Positions 44,401-52,006 of a stretch of 64,000 nt of DNA are shown piece by piece. This DNA is from Paenibacillus macerans. GTDB lineage: Bacteria; Bacillota; Bacilli; Paenibacillales; Paenibacillaceae. The notes under the pieces were generated by a model. The model was not told the DNA's origin. It saw only the letters and a program-made list of their open reading frames with translations, and made no database searches. The position numbers and the translations under genes were made by a program. The number at the start of each line of letters is the position of its first letter. The first letter of the stretch is position 1. The stretch is taken from contig NZ_UGSI01000001.1 in the NCBI RefSeq assembly GCF_900454495.1, forward strand, positions 3,224,001 through 3,288,000. The letters are read 5' to 3'.

Positions 44401-44467
44401 CTATACCGAGTGGGAGCGCGTTCCGCTCTATCTCAACGGCACTCTCGTGTGGGGGCTTGAGCCGTAA
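41417..44467 (+). CDS. GH48 cellobiohydrolase with FN3 and CBM3
   Basis: This 1016-residue secreted exo-cellulase releases cellobiose from chain ends. Signal peptide and Ala-rich spacer occupy 1-55. The GH48 domain (about 58-755) includes LYDQIKDPANGYFS, SEAPNYGHMTTSEAYSYWMW (with the catalytic glutamate), and MHWLLDVDNWYGFG. A GGGGPGEPTAP linker leads to FN3 (about 775-855) and CBM3 (about 870-1016), both closely similar to those of the upstream GH9. It is probably co-transcribed with GH9 (66-base gap, AAAGGATGATATAAAG before ATG) and ends at the hairpin 44517-44557. Confidence 0.96.
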   Translation: MTHWNRCRKPASILMTVVLSLSVGTGLFGSGSGRAAAEAAAETAAKNAAATVSAQTGAASTERTRFLQLYDQIKDPANGYFSAEGIPYHSVETLMSEAPNYGHMTTSEAYSYWMWLEVLYGYYTEDWSKLEEAWDNMEKYIIPVNEGDGKEEQPTMNYYNPNSPATYAAEYPQPDRYPSDLTGQYAGGKDPLDAELKKTYGNNQTYLMHWLLDVDNWYGFGNLLNPNHTAAYVNTFQRGEQESVWEAIPHPSQDDKSFGKAGEGFMSLFTKENQAPAAQWRYTNATDADARAVQAMYWAKELGYDNEEYLDKARKMGDYLRYGMYDKYFQEIGSAADGSPTPGNGKNASHYLMAWYTSWGGGLGNYANWAWRIGASHAHQGYQNVVAAYALSNPDGGLIPESPTAGQDWDTSLKRQLEFYTWLQSAEGAIAGGATNSWDGAYKAYPAGTSTFYGMAYDGAPVYHDPPSNNWFGMQAWPVERIAELYYILASNGDTSSENFQMAKQVLDKWIDWSMDYVFVDSRPASDADGYYLDEQGKRVLGGQDPQIATVEAPGELWIPGNLEWQGQPETWNGFDNHAGNPNLHVVTKDPGQDFGVIGSYVKALTFYAAGTKAENGKYTELGEQAEKLAKNLLDASWNYNDGVGITKPEPRKDYYRYFTKEIYFPAGWSGKYGQGNTIPGTNSVPSDPSKGGNGVYISYYDLLPEIKNDPDWKYLEDKYNTSWNAQTGKWENGAPEFTYHRFWSQVDMATAYAEYDRLINGGGGPGEPTAPKTPTKLKAEAGDAQVSLSWSKPAGANSYTVKRATVSGGPYTEIATVTNAVYLDQNVVNDQTYYYVVNAANDIGVSPDSAEVSATPTEKPKPVEGDLKLKYQTNDSNPNDNHIRAQFKIVNNGKETVNLSDVKFRYYFTIDGDKPQEFHCDYAVVGSGNVRGTFVKLNESAEGADYYLEVSFGPGAGTLAPGADSGEIQVRFNKTDWSNYSETDDFSYDATKTSYTEWERVPLYLNGTLVWGLEP

Positions 44468-44516
44468 GGCGTACCTCCGCACACTGTAACGATTTACTTT
44501 CTCCTTCTCCCCCTTT

Positions 44517-44557
44517 GGCGCGGTCCGGACATATTGTCCGGCCGTGCCTTGTTTTTA
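44517..44557 (+). terminator. terminator of the cellulase operon
   Basis: The stem GGC-CGG-CCGGACA / TGTCCGG-CCG-GCC is followed by TTGTTTTT, 50 bases after the GH48 stop. Confidence 0.8.
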
Positions 44558-44558
44558 T

Positions 44559-44850
44559 TCACTCGGCCGGCACCGGGGACGCAGCGTCTGCCGTAGCCAG
44601 CCGTTTCTCCGCCAAACGCCGCATAACAAAGGTTAAGAAAATCATGGCGGATACGAATACGGAACCGGCACAGACGAAAAACAAAACCTCGTATCCGGTA
44701 TATTGGGAAACCCAGCCGAGAATGATCGAGCCAAGCCCGATCCCCCAGATCAAACGCCGTCATAAATGACGCGCTGGCAACGCCTCTTTTATCGGGGGGA
44801 GCCAGCTTTAGATTCGCGGCTTGAAGAGCGGGCTGGGCGGAACCGAATCC
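44559..44850 (-). pseudogene. C-terminal remnant of an MFS transporter gene with frameshift
   Basis: One minus-strand frame reads PALQAANLKLAPPDKRGVAS and ASFMTAFDLG; it then loses sense at a run of five C's on the plus strand (44742-44746). Taking one base out restores GIGLGSIILGWVSQYTGYE and two more membrane helices to the stop at 44559. This is the last third of a major facilitator, with the first two thirds missing. It is therefore a decayed, truncated gene. Confidence 0.65.
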
Positions 44851-44903
44851 GATTGAATTTTTTTTCGATTGCACACAAGTTCGGTTCTGAAATCCGGCGC
44901 TAA

Positions 44904-44926
44904 TTAATAGTAATAATTATGATTTA
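44904..44926 (+). promoter_or_regulatory. Zur box upstream of the permease gene
   Basis: AATAGTAATAATTATGATTTA matches the Bacillus Zur operator AAATCGTAATNATTACGATTT at all but about two or three positions. It lies 55 bases before the permease start, where the zinc repressor Zur would act. Confidence 0.65.
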
Positions 44927-44979
44927 GCCAAGCCGTTATCTGCCATTAAATTTGAACCCGTTCGTTGAAGGAGATCGAC

Positions 44980-45987
44980 ATGAACAAAATCGCCCGGCCC
45001 CGCCGCCTGCTGCCGCTTCTGGTTCCGCTTGCTTTTGCGCTGGCCTGCCTGACAGTCCTTGGGCCGGCTCTCTTAAAGCAGGTCCCGCTGAACGAGGTGC
45101 AGACGTTCAAAACGAGCTTTATCGGCATTTTACTGGAGGCGCTGCCCTTCGTGCTGGTCGGAGCGCTGCTCTCCTCGCTGCTCCATCTGTTCGTGTCCGA
45201 GGAGACCCTCAGCCGCTTTATGCCCAAAAACCCGGCGCTCGGCATCCTTTGCGCCTGCCTGCTCGGCCTGATCTTCCCCGTGTGCGAATGCGGGATGATT
45301 CCGCTCATTCGCCGATTAATCCAGAAGGGGATGCCCGTTTATATGGCGGTCGTGTTTATATTGTCGGGACCTATCCTGAATCCGGTCGTGTTCAGCGCCA
45401 CATACATGGCTTTTCGCTTATATCCCGAAATGGTGTACGCCCGGATGGGACTGGCTTTTGCCGTGTCCGCGGCGATCGGCGCCATCGTCTATCTCACCTG
45501 GAAAGACGGCCCGCTGAAGCTCAGCTTTGCCCGCGGGACGGTTGAACATGGAGGGCATACGCCCGGGCATGGCGGCGGGAAGTTGACGGCCGTGTTCGTG
45601 CACGCCGCGGACGAAGTGTTCGAAATGGGCAAATATTTGCTGGTCGGCTGCATGTTGACGGCGGGCATCCAGGCTTTTGTCGCTAAGGAAAACCTCGCGG
45701 AAATCGGCGGCGGGCCGGTCAGCGCCTATGTATTTATGATGGGGTTTGCATTTCTGCTGTCTTTGTGCTCCACGTCCGACGCTTTTGTGGCCGCCACTTT
45801 TCTGCAGACGTTTTCCGGGGGTTCGCTGCTCGCTTTTCTCGTGTTCGGGCCGATGCTTGATTTGAAAAACGGGTTGATGCTGCTCTCCGTCTTTAAAACC
45901 AAATTCGTCCTCTACCTGGCCTTTCTCATCTGTACGATCGTGTTTACGGGGGCCGTGCTGACGGAGGCGCTGTGGCTAAGCCCCTAA
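44980..45987 (+). CDS. permease of the DUF318/UPF0718 family (YcgR-like)
   Basis: This 335-residue integral membrane protein has about eight or nine helices. It carries the conserved block FPVCECGMIPLIRRLIQKGM and a second similar half around LCSTSDAFVAATFL, as well as SGPILNPVVFSATYMA. A His/Gly-rich loop (HGGHTPGHGGG) could bind metal. The following gene encodes the usual TIGR03943 partner; together they resemble B. subtilis ycgR-ycgQ, a Zur-linked pair. Upstream is a Zur box. ATG 44980 has AAGGAG 8 bases upstream. Likely role: zinc homeostasis. Confidence 0.8.
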   Translation: MNKIARPRRLLPLLVPLAFALACLTVLGPALLKQVPLNEVQTFKTSFIGILLEALPFVLVGALLSSLLHLFVSEETLSRFMPKNPALGILCACLLGLIFPVCECGMIPLIRRLIQKGMPVYMAVVFILSGPILNPVVFSATYMAFRLYPEMVYARMGLAFAVSAAIGAIVYLTWKDGPLKLSFARGTVEHGGHTPGHGGGKLTAVFVHAADEVFEMGKYLLVGCMLTAGIQAFVAKENLAEIGGGPVSAYVFMMGFAFLLSLCSTSDAFVAATFLQTFSGGSLLAFLVFGPMLDLKNGLMLLSVFKTKFVLYLAFLICTIVFTGAVLTEALWLSP

Positions 45988-46015
45988 CGGAAAAAACAAG
46001 GAGGTATCGAGCCGG

Positions 46016-46873
46016 ATGAACCACCCCCGCGTGATTCGGGCCCATTATTTCGCCAGATCGCTAATCCTGCTCGGGTTCGCCCTGTTCATCGCTCATCTGT
46101 CCAAAGCGGGAGCGCTGAAATATTATATCGCCCCGTCCATGGAACCGTATATCCGCTACTGCCCGATCGCGTTGGTTTTGATGGCCGTGGCCCTAGCTTA
46201 TCAGGCATTGTTTCAAAAAGCCGCCGTCCTCTGCGACTGCGAGCGCCCGCTGTCCGCGTCAAGCTGGAAAAACGCCGCGGTCTACGGCCTGTTCCTGCTC
46301 CCGCTGCTGCTGGGGGCGCTGCTTCCCGATCAGGCGCTCGGCAGCTTCGCCGCCGCCAAAAGAGGGATGAGCTTGACCTCCCCCCTCTCTGCCGCAGAGC
46401 AACTGGAGGCGACGTTTAAAGCGCCCGACCCGTACAACGCCGAATTCGCCGAACTGGCCAAGCGGCTGTACCCGGAGGAGATCATCGAGATCCGGCCGGA
46501 GATTTTCTCGGAAACAGTGGGGGCGATCGAGCTGTTCCAGGATCAATTTCGCGGAAAAAAAGTCAAACTGAGCGGGTTTGTGTACCAAGCGCCGAACGCC
46601 CATGAATTTATTCTCGGCCGCTTCCTGGTGATGTGCTGCACGGCGGACGCGGCTCCGTTCGGCGTTGTCGTGACCTCGGCCGAGCCGCTGAGGAATATTC
46701 GGGCGGATGCCTGGCTGGAAGTGGAAGGAACGATCGAGCCGCAGATTCGCCAGGGGAAAAACATCATCACCGTCGCCGCCGAACAGATCAAGGAAATCCC
46801 CAGGCCGGACACGCCTTACGTGTACCCGAGCGGGGACTCGGTGAAGGTTTGGGAGAGCGGGCAAGACGAATAA
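46016..46873 (+). CDS. TIGR03943 family membrane protein (YcgQ-like)
   Basis: This 285-residue protein has four N-terminal helices in the first 110 residues and a soluble C-terminal domain that includes VKLSGFVYQAPNAHEFILGR, RFLVMCCTADAAPFGVVV and WLEVEGTIEP. The CCTADA motif is typical of the family. It is encoded 28 bases after the DUF318 permease with a AAGGAGGTATCGAGCC site, so they form one operon. It is thought to form a complex with that permease; the function in zinc handling is inferred. Confidence 0.82.
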   Translation: MNHPRVIRAHYFARSLILLGFALFIAHLSKAGALKYYIAPSMEPYIRYCPIALVLMAVALAYQALFQKAAVLCDCERPLSASSWKNAAVYGLFLLPLLLGALLPDQALGSFAAAKRGMSLTSPLSAAEQLEATFKAPDPYNAEFAELAKRLYPEEIIEIRPEIFSETVGAIELFQDQFRGKKVKLSGFVYQAPNAHEFILGRFLVMCCTADAAPFGVVVTSAEPLRNIRADAWLEVEGTIEPQIRQGKNIITVAAEQIKEIPRPDTPYVYPSGDSVKVWESGQDE

Positions 46874-46931
46874 AGGAGGAGCCGGCTAGGAGCGCTGCCT
46901 TACATTAGCGTCGGCGGATCGGACGTTGGGG

Positions 46932-47339
46932 CTACCTTACGTAAGCGTCGATTCCGTCATCATCAGGTTCCCCGCCTCCGGTGCTCACGATCTCCACGTA
47001 CACCCGGTTGGGAACGCATATGATCGTTTCGCCCGGGCGGGAGATGAAACCCATCTGCATGGAAATTTTTTTCGGGCAGTCGGCGTAAACCATTTGAATT
47101 CCCTGGTTAAACACCTTTAACGTATTGTGGCCGTATTCCGTCCGGATATCGACCGTTTGCTCCGGACCGTCCAGGGGTACGGTCGCATAAGGTTTTCCAT
47201 CCACCGTTATAACCGCGTCCAGGGCGGACGGATCAAAGGTTTGCCGGTTTTCCGCAGCGGCCCGGAGCAGCAGCCAAACGGAACCGACCAGCACCAGAAA
47301 CGCCATCAGCAGCACGTCGCCGCGTTTGAGTTTTAACAT
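46932..47339 (-). CDS. NusG domain II-containing exported/membrane protein
   Basis: This 135-residue protein has one N-terminal helix (GDVLLMAFLVLVGSVWLLL) and a soluble part with VDGKPYATVPLDG, NTLKVFNQGIQMVYADCPKK and GETIICVPNRVYVEI. That is the NusG-II superfamily pattern, often next to heptaprenyl/FMN genes. Here it sits divergent from the cobW-like GTPase with a Zur box between, so it may be part of the zinc response. The ribosome site is weak. An imperfect copy of its last 20 bases lies at 46893, just past the stop. Confidence 0.7.
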   Translation of the reverse strand: MLKLKRGDVLLMAFLVLVGSVWLLLRAAAENRQTFDPSALDAVITVDGKPYATVPLDGPEQTVDIRTEYGHNTLKVFNQGIQMVYADCPKKISMQMGFISRPGETIICVPNRVYVEIVSTGGGEPDDDGIDAYVR

Positions 47340-47360
47340 AAGCTCATTCCATTCTCGTGG

Positions 47361-47385
47361 TTTAAACGTAATTGTTACGAATAAA
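47361..47385. promoter_or_regulatory. Zur box between the NusG-II and CobW genes
   Basis: The core CGTAATTGTTACG is palindromic (one mismatch) inside TTTAAACGTAATTGTTACGA and matches the Zur consensus. It could control both divergent genes; the CobW start is 60 bases away. Confidence 0.65.
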
Positions 47386-47445
47386 CATATATTAGGAGCA
47401 CGTCTCCCATTTGTCAATGACATGTCCCGAAAGGAGCTTGCAGGT

Positions 47446-48531
47446 ATGCACCCTAACAGTAACACGCCAGGCACGCCGGTCATCATTTTAAGCGGATTTT
47501 TGGGCAGCGGCAAAACGACGCTGCTGCTGAAATTACTTGAGGAAGCGGGCAAACGCGGGCTTCGGCCCGGTGTATTAATGAATGAACTCGGGCGGCTCGA
47601 TATCGACGGCGATCTCGTGTCCCGCGCATCCGGCACGGCCTTTCCGCTGGAAAAGCTGCTGGACGGCTGCATCTGCTGCACGAAAAAAGACGAAATCCAA
47701 GGAGCCATCGCCAGCCTGCTGCGGCAATCGCCCGACTTGCTGCTGCTGGAGCTCACCGGCGTGGCCAATCCGGAAGAAATCGTGGAGCAGCTCACCGAGC
47801 CGGGGTTGGTCCGCCGGGTCTATCTCCACCGCGTCATTACGATCGTAGATGCCGAGCATGCGCTTGAATACAACAGCATATTCGCCGCCGACAAACAGCT
47901 CGTGCGAACGCTGCGCGGTCAGATCGCTACGGCCGATGACCTGATCATCAACAAAACCGATCTTGCCCCCTCCTCCCATTGCGCCAAAGTGGCGGAAATG
48001 GCCCGCAAGCACAATGCCGCGGCGCGGATGCATTATGCCGTCAACGCCGCCGTCCCGCTGGGCCCTTTCTTTGAGGGCGTGCAGCCGGTCCCCGGCAAAA
48101 CGGCCGTTCCGTTGAAGCGCTCCCCTTTCCGGGTGATCGTGCCGGGTCACGCTCATTCTCCCGGAGCTCTCCGAAGCGGGCCGGGGAGCGAGCTGCGCGG
48201 GAACCCTGCCGGCAACGTATCTTCGGGCGGGCTTAAGGATGATCCCCCCGTTTCCTTCAGCAGAATCCGCACCGTCGTTCTGCCTTTGCCCGAGCCTCTA
48301 AGCCTGCCGGCAAGCAAGCTGGAACGTTTTATCAAACAATGGGGCAGCGGCGTACTGCGGGCTAAAGGCTATCTCCGGTTTTCCCGGCAGAAGCAAACGT
48401 ATCTCCTCCAATTCGCCGGCAAGCGGATCCGTTGGGAGTCCATTGCCCACAGCGGTCCGCATTACCTCGTACTGATCGGTTATGGGCTGGAGGAAACAGC
48501 AATCCGCAAGGAATGGGCTCTGCTCGTTTAA
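47446..48531 (+). CDS. CobW/COG0523 GTPase (zinc chaperone type)
   Basis: This 361-residue G3E GTPase has Walker A GFLGSGKTTLLLK (residues about 17-29), the metal-binding CxCC motif in DGCICCTKKDEI, a switch-like LLLLELTGVANPEEIVEQL and NKTDL. The C-terminal CobW_C domain follows an insertion of about 45 residues (about 225-280, Gly/Pro/Ser-rich with HAHS). Members under Zur, such as ZagA/YciC of Bacillus, deliver zinc to enzymes such as GTP cyclohydrolase. The Zur box just upstream argues for that. ATG 47446 has AAAGGAGCTTGC upstream. Confidence 0.88.
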   Translation: MHPNSNTPGTPVIILSGFLGSGKTTLLLKLLEEAGKRGLRPGVLMNELGRLDIDGDLVSRASGTAFPLEKLLDGCICCTKKDEIQGAIASLLRQSPDLLLLELTGVANPEEIVEQLTEPGLVRRVYLHRVITIVDAEHALEYNSIFAADKQLVRTLRGQIATADDLIINKTDLAPSSHCAKVAEMARKHNAAARMHYAVNAAVPLGPFFEGVQPVPGKTAVPLKRSPFRVIVPGHAHSPGALRSGPGSELRGNPAGNVSSGGLKDDPPVSFSRIRTVVLPLPEPLSLPASKLERFIKQWGSGVLRAKGYLRFSRQKQTYLLQFAGKRIRWESIAHSGPHYLVLIGYGLEETAIRKEWALLV

Positions 48532-48699
48532 CGGTCGCCCGCGGCGCGGGCCGGAGTTCGTTAAACATCTGGCGTGGGTCCTGTATCCGTTGTCCATCGA
48601 GATAGGAAGACAGCATCCTAACAACATCCCGCAACATCCCGCAATATCCTGCGCAGCATCCGGCATCCTCCGGTTTCCTCCGCCATCCTTACCGCACAC

Positions 48700-48747
48700 C
48701 AAAAAGCCGCTTCCATCAGTCCAAGCGACTGAAGGAGCGGCTTTTTT
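48700..48747. terminator. bidirectional terminator
   Basis: The stem AAAAGCCGCTtcCaTCAGTC / GACTGAaGgAGCGGCTTTT is flanked by A and T runs, between the converging CobW-like GTPase and siderophore-binding genes. Confidence 0.85.
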
Positions 48748-48767
48748 ATGCAAGCAAACGCTCGCGG

Positions 48768-49814
48768 TTATTTCTGATTTTGGTTTACGACCAAATTGAC
48801 GAGAATATCCAGCTGTTTCTCCAGGTTCAGCCCGTCAACCATCCAAAACTCTTTGTTGTCCAGCTTATACACATGATTGTTTTTGACCGCCGGGAGGTTT
48901 TTCCAGATCGAACCGTTCATGACCTCTTGCGCGCGTTCCGCCCCGCCGTCCGGCTCATAAACCGTTACGAACATGTGGTCCGCCGCATACTCGGGCAGCA
49001 CCTCCAGCGAAATGTCCGCCCCTGTCGTCGGGAACACTTCTTTTTCGATTTTGTCAAGCGGCTTCAAGCCGGACATCTCGTACAGGTTGTAGCCGGCATC
49101 CCGCGTTTTCGGCCATACCCAGAAATTTTTCGCCCAAATCGAATACGTTCCGACGGTTTCGTCCGGGCCAATGACTTCCTGCAGCTTAGCCTTGGCTTCT
49201 TCCGCTTTTTGCTTGTAGCGGGTAATGAACGCTTCCGCCTCTTTCTCCCGGCCAAGCAAGGCGCCAACCGTCTTCACCTCTTCGAGCGGATCGACGCCCT
49301 CCCAGCCTGTCGTGGCCAGAGTAACGACCGGTGCGATTTTTTTGAGCTGTTCCACAGTCTCGGCCGGCAGATAAGTAGGCACGATAATGAGGTCTGGCTG
49401 AAGCTCCAGCACCTTCTCCACGGATACATCGCCGACATTCTCGACACCTTCCAGCTCCTTTTGCAGCAAAACCGAATTTTCCAGCGCCACCGAGCCGGCG
49501 CCAGCCGGCTTCACGCCCAAGGCCGCCAGGTCGCCCAAATGCGTGATCGACACGATCCGCTGCGGATTCGTTGGGATTTCCACTTGCTCCCCTTTATAGT
49601 CCGTGTAGACTCTCGTCCCGGCTTGTCCTTCCGATGCTCCGGCGTTTCCGCCCTGCGCATTCCCCGCGGCTCCGCCGTTCGCGGCCCCATTTGCGGGAGC
49701 TCCGCCAGCCCCATTCGCCCCGGCGTTTCCGCCTTGACCGCCGCAGGCGGCAAGCACGACGGCCATCAGCATAATTACAGCCAAAGTAAGAAAACGATAT
49801 TTAAAAGCGTGCAT
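48768..49814 (-). CDS. iron-siderophore ABC transporter substrate-binding lipoprotein
   Basis: This lipoprotein of 348 residues has a signal peptide with LMAVVLAAC (Cys24), a Gly/Asn/Ala-rich linker, then a TroA-like binding fold: RIVSITHLGDLAALGVKPAG, LELQPDLIIVPTYL and the C-terminal VDGLNLEKQLDILVNLV. It resembles FhuD/YfiY/YxeB-type receptors for hydroxamate or citrate siderophores. A Fur box lies at 49847-49865, so iron starvation should induce it. No permease or ATPase gene is adjacent, so it must share one elsewhere. ATG 49814 follows GGGGGATC; an alternative ATG at 49838 adds 8 residues. Confidence 0.87.
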   Translation of the reverse strand: MHAFKYRFLTLAVIMLMAVVLAACGGQGGNAGANGAGGAPANGAANGGAAGNAQGGNAGASEGQAGTRVYTDYKGEQVEIPTNPQRIVSITHLGDLAALGVKPAGAGSVALENSVLLQKELEGVENVGDVSVEKVLELQPDLIIVPTYLPAETVEQLKKIAPVVTLATTGWEGVDPLEEVKTVGALLGREKEAEAFITRYKQKAEEAKAKLQEVIGPDETVGTYSIWAKNFWVWPKTRDAGYNLYEMSGLKPLDKIEKEVFPTTGADISLEVLPEYAADHMFVTVYEPDGGAERAQEVMNGSIWKNLPAVKNNHVYKLDNKEFWMVDGLNLEKQLDILVNLVVNQNQK

Positions 49815-49846
49815 ATTTCTAATTGATCCCCCATTCATACCTCTAC

Positions 49847-49865
49847 TGATAATGATTATCATTAT
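49847..49865. promoter_or_regulatory. Fur box
   Basis: GATAATGATTATCATTAT matches the 19-base Fur consensus GATAATGATAATCATTATC at all but two positions. It lies about 35 bases upstream of the siderophore-binding protein start. Confidence 0.85.
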
Positions 49866-49935
49866 ATAAAGAAACAGGGATTTAGGCAATAGGAGCCGGG
49901 ATAAACGTAACGGATACGGGCTGCGCCGGCTCCTG

Positions 49936-50068
49936 CGAGATGCAAAAATACAGTTCGTTCGCGCCCAATCCCCTGACAATGGCCCGTCAAATGCAAAAGC
50001 TTTTGCATTTCGATGGACTATTTCGAGGAAATCTGACAAATATCGCCTGCACTTTTGCATTTGGGGAC
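49936..50068 (-). repeat. dispersed repeat family B, copy 3 (diverged)
   Basis: Read on the minus strand it starts AAATGCAAAAGTGCAGGCGA, then TTTGTCAGATTTCCTCGAAA and ends with TGTATTTTTGCATCTCGC. It contains an extra perfect palindrome AAATGCAAAAGCTTTTGCATTT. It is shorter and less similar than copies 1 and 2. Confidence 0.65.
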
Positions 50069-50180
50069 TATAAAAAATTGTCCCCGCCACCCAAAGTGAC
50101 AGGGACAATCCCACGCATAAGCTAAAGCTTCAACCAAACGTTAAGACTAAGCGTTAACAAAACGTTAACTAAGCGGCATT

Positions 50181-51683
50181 TTACTTCCGTTCCACAGTAA
50201 TCCAGCCTTCGGGGTCGACCTCAACCGTCGCTCCCAGCGCTTCTGCCAGAAAACGCAGCGGCACGTAGGTCGCTCCGTCCTTGTGCACGAACACCGGCCC
50301 GCTCAACTGAACGGTCTTGCCGCCCACCACCGCTTGTTTGGAGCCGATCGTCAGGACGATTTCCTCCCCGGTGAGATCGTTGACAACAACGATCCGTTTC
50401 GAGCCTTCCGTCCATTTCACTTCGGCGTCGAACTGCTCCGACAAGTAGCGAAGCGGCACGAAAGCAGTGCCCTTTTTATTGATGACTCCGTAATAATCGT
50501 TTTTCGAATCGATCACCGCATATTTATGGCCGATCTTCATTTGGTCCTTAAGCAGCTTATAGAGCGGCGTCACTTCTTGGAAATTGCGCAAAATTTGCCC
50601 CGGCGTTACCTTTCCGTCCGTCGTGTCAAGCACGCCCGCAGAGGTATCCACCTGATCGATGGCCACCTGGCCGCCAATGTTCCAGACTTCGTTTTCGCTG
50701 TGAACCTTGATCGCCGAAATCGGGAGATCTTCCGAGCTGGGGAGCGCTATGTTCAGATCCATCGTTTGCTTGCGGATGTTCAGATTGCTGTCGAAATACA
50801 GGTCCAGCTTAAGCACCGTATCTTTGCCAAGCACGGTGGACAATTCCGGCGTATCGTTCAGCAGAACGGCAATATCTTTATCAAAGTCTTTGATGAACTC
50901 TTCCAGTTCTTTTTTGATTTCCGGGTAAAGTTCTTCTACAACTTGCGCTTTGGACTGCTGGTCCATCGTTGTTCCCATGTCCCCGGCACCAAACTCGTTA
51001 ACGGCGTTAACAACAGGAAGTACCATATCATAAAACTCGCCGATCAGCTCTTTCAAACCTTGCTCATCCGTGGACAAGCTGACAAGAAACGGCTTGATCA
51101 TGCCGACCAGCTCATCGCCGCGGATCTCGGCGTGCAGATTGGTCAGGTTTAACGATTCGCCGTTAACCTGTTCCTGCGTTTGTTTTACGGTGAGGACCGA
51201 CGGATTCGGGAAATGCTTGAAAATAAGCTCCGCTGTCTTCAACGTTAAATTTTGCACGCCTTCTTCATTCATGCCCATTTCTTTGGACAGCGCGTTATCC
51301 AGCGATATGTACAGTGGCTGCTTAGCTCCTTCGATCTGGAACGCAATCCCTTTAGCGGCATCCATCGACATCAGAAACGGGATGTTTCCTCCCTGGAATC
51401 CGACCGAGCCTTTGATGGACGCATGATTTTTATCCTGCACCTTGGCGCTGTCAATATTGATAGATAAAGAATTGATCAGTTCGATAGCTGCTTTGTCCTC
51501 GGCAGACAAGTTTCCGGAAGCCGGCACCAGTTCCACCTTAAGCGTCTGTCTGGATTCGCTGGATGTCGGGTTCAGGCTGCCGGCCAGCGCCTTGCTGACG
51601 TCAAAGCCGCCTACGGCTTGACATCCGGTCAGCACCGCCAATAGCAAAATGACGGGAATGGCCAGCCATTTCATTTTTTTCAT
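50181..51683 (-). CDS. lipoprotein with C-terminal copper-amine-oxidase-N (stalk) domain
   Basis: This 500-residue lipoprotein has the signal WLAIPVILLLAVLTGC (Cys21). Residues about 45-370 form an unnamed region of beta strands and helices, with LNLTNLHAEIRGDELVGMI. The C-terminal 110 residues are two stalk (Cu_amine_oxidN1) repeats: AFVPLRYLSEQFDAEVKW and TYVPLRFLAEALGATVEV. Such domains are abundant in Paenibacillus cell-surface proteins and serve as scaffolds; they are not amine oxidases. It probably has an envelope role. The start has a GAGGGTGAACG site. Confidence 0.82.
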   Translation of the reverse strand: MKKMKWLAIPVILLLAVLTGCQAVGGFDVSKALAGSLNPTSSESRQTLKVELVPASGNLSAEDKAAIELINSLSINIDSAKVQDKNHASIKGSVGFQGGNIPFLMSMDAAKGIAFQIEGAKQPLYISLDNALSKEMGMNEEGVQNLTLKTAELIFKHFPNPSVLTVKQTQEQVNGESLNLTNLHAEIRGDELVGMIKPFLVSLSTDEQGLKELIGEFYDMVLPVVNAVNEFGAGDMGTTMDQQSKAQVVEELYPEIKKELEEFIKDFDKDIAVLLNDTPELSTVLGKDTVLKLDLYFDSNLNIRKQTMDLNIALPSSEDLPISAIKVHSENEVWNIGGQVAIDQVDTSAGVLDTTDGKVTPGQILRNFQEVTPLYKLLKDQMKIGHKYAVIDSKNDYYGVINKKGTAFVPLRYLSEQFDAEVKWTEGSKRIVVVNDLTGEEIVLTIGSKQAVVGGKTVQLSGPVFVHKDGATYVPLRFLAEALGATVEVDPEGWITVERK

Positions 51684-51915
51684 CGTTCACCCTCCTCTAT
51701 ATTGATCTATAAATGATCTACTCCATTATCGACGATATCCCCGGTTTTGTGAACAGCTAAATAACATATCACTTCCAAAGAACTACCTGCGTCCGAATCG
51801 CATCAGCCCCTTTCCCGCTATAAAAATTGTGTTATAATGAACTTTGTGCCTAATGCCTATTATGAAAGCACCCAATTGAAGAAGAATCCATGCTGGCCGG
51901 ATCCGGCTTACGGCA

Positions 51916-51953
51916 TGGGAGAGGTTCGAGAACTCCCTCTATAAAAAACTATA
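51916..51953 (+). promoter_or_regulatory. preQ1-I riboswitch
   Basis: GGGAGAGGTTCGAGAACTCC continues CTCTATAAAAAACTATA, the preQ1 class I aptamer: stem P1 (GAGAGG/CCTCT-like pairing), the small loop and the A-rich tail that forms the pseudoknot with the loop. It would sense the queuosine precursor made by the queCDEF genes downstream. A terminator follows at 52007-52058. Confidence 0.88.
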
Positions 51954-52006
51954 AAACGCCCTGTCATATGGAGGGGTTGATTTTGGCGTTCCGTTCATCA
52001 GCGCTG

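Noticed and set aside
42620..44482. 620-codon minus-strand open frame opposite the GH48 gene
   Set aside because: The plus strand encodes an unmistakable GH48-FN3-CBM3 enzyme; the antisense product lacks domains and a start site.
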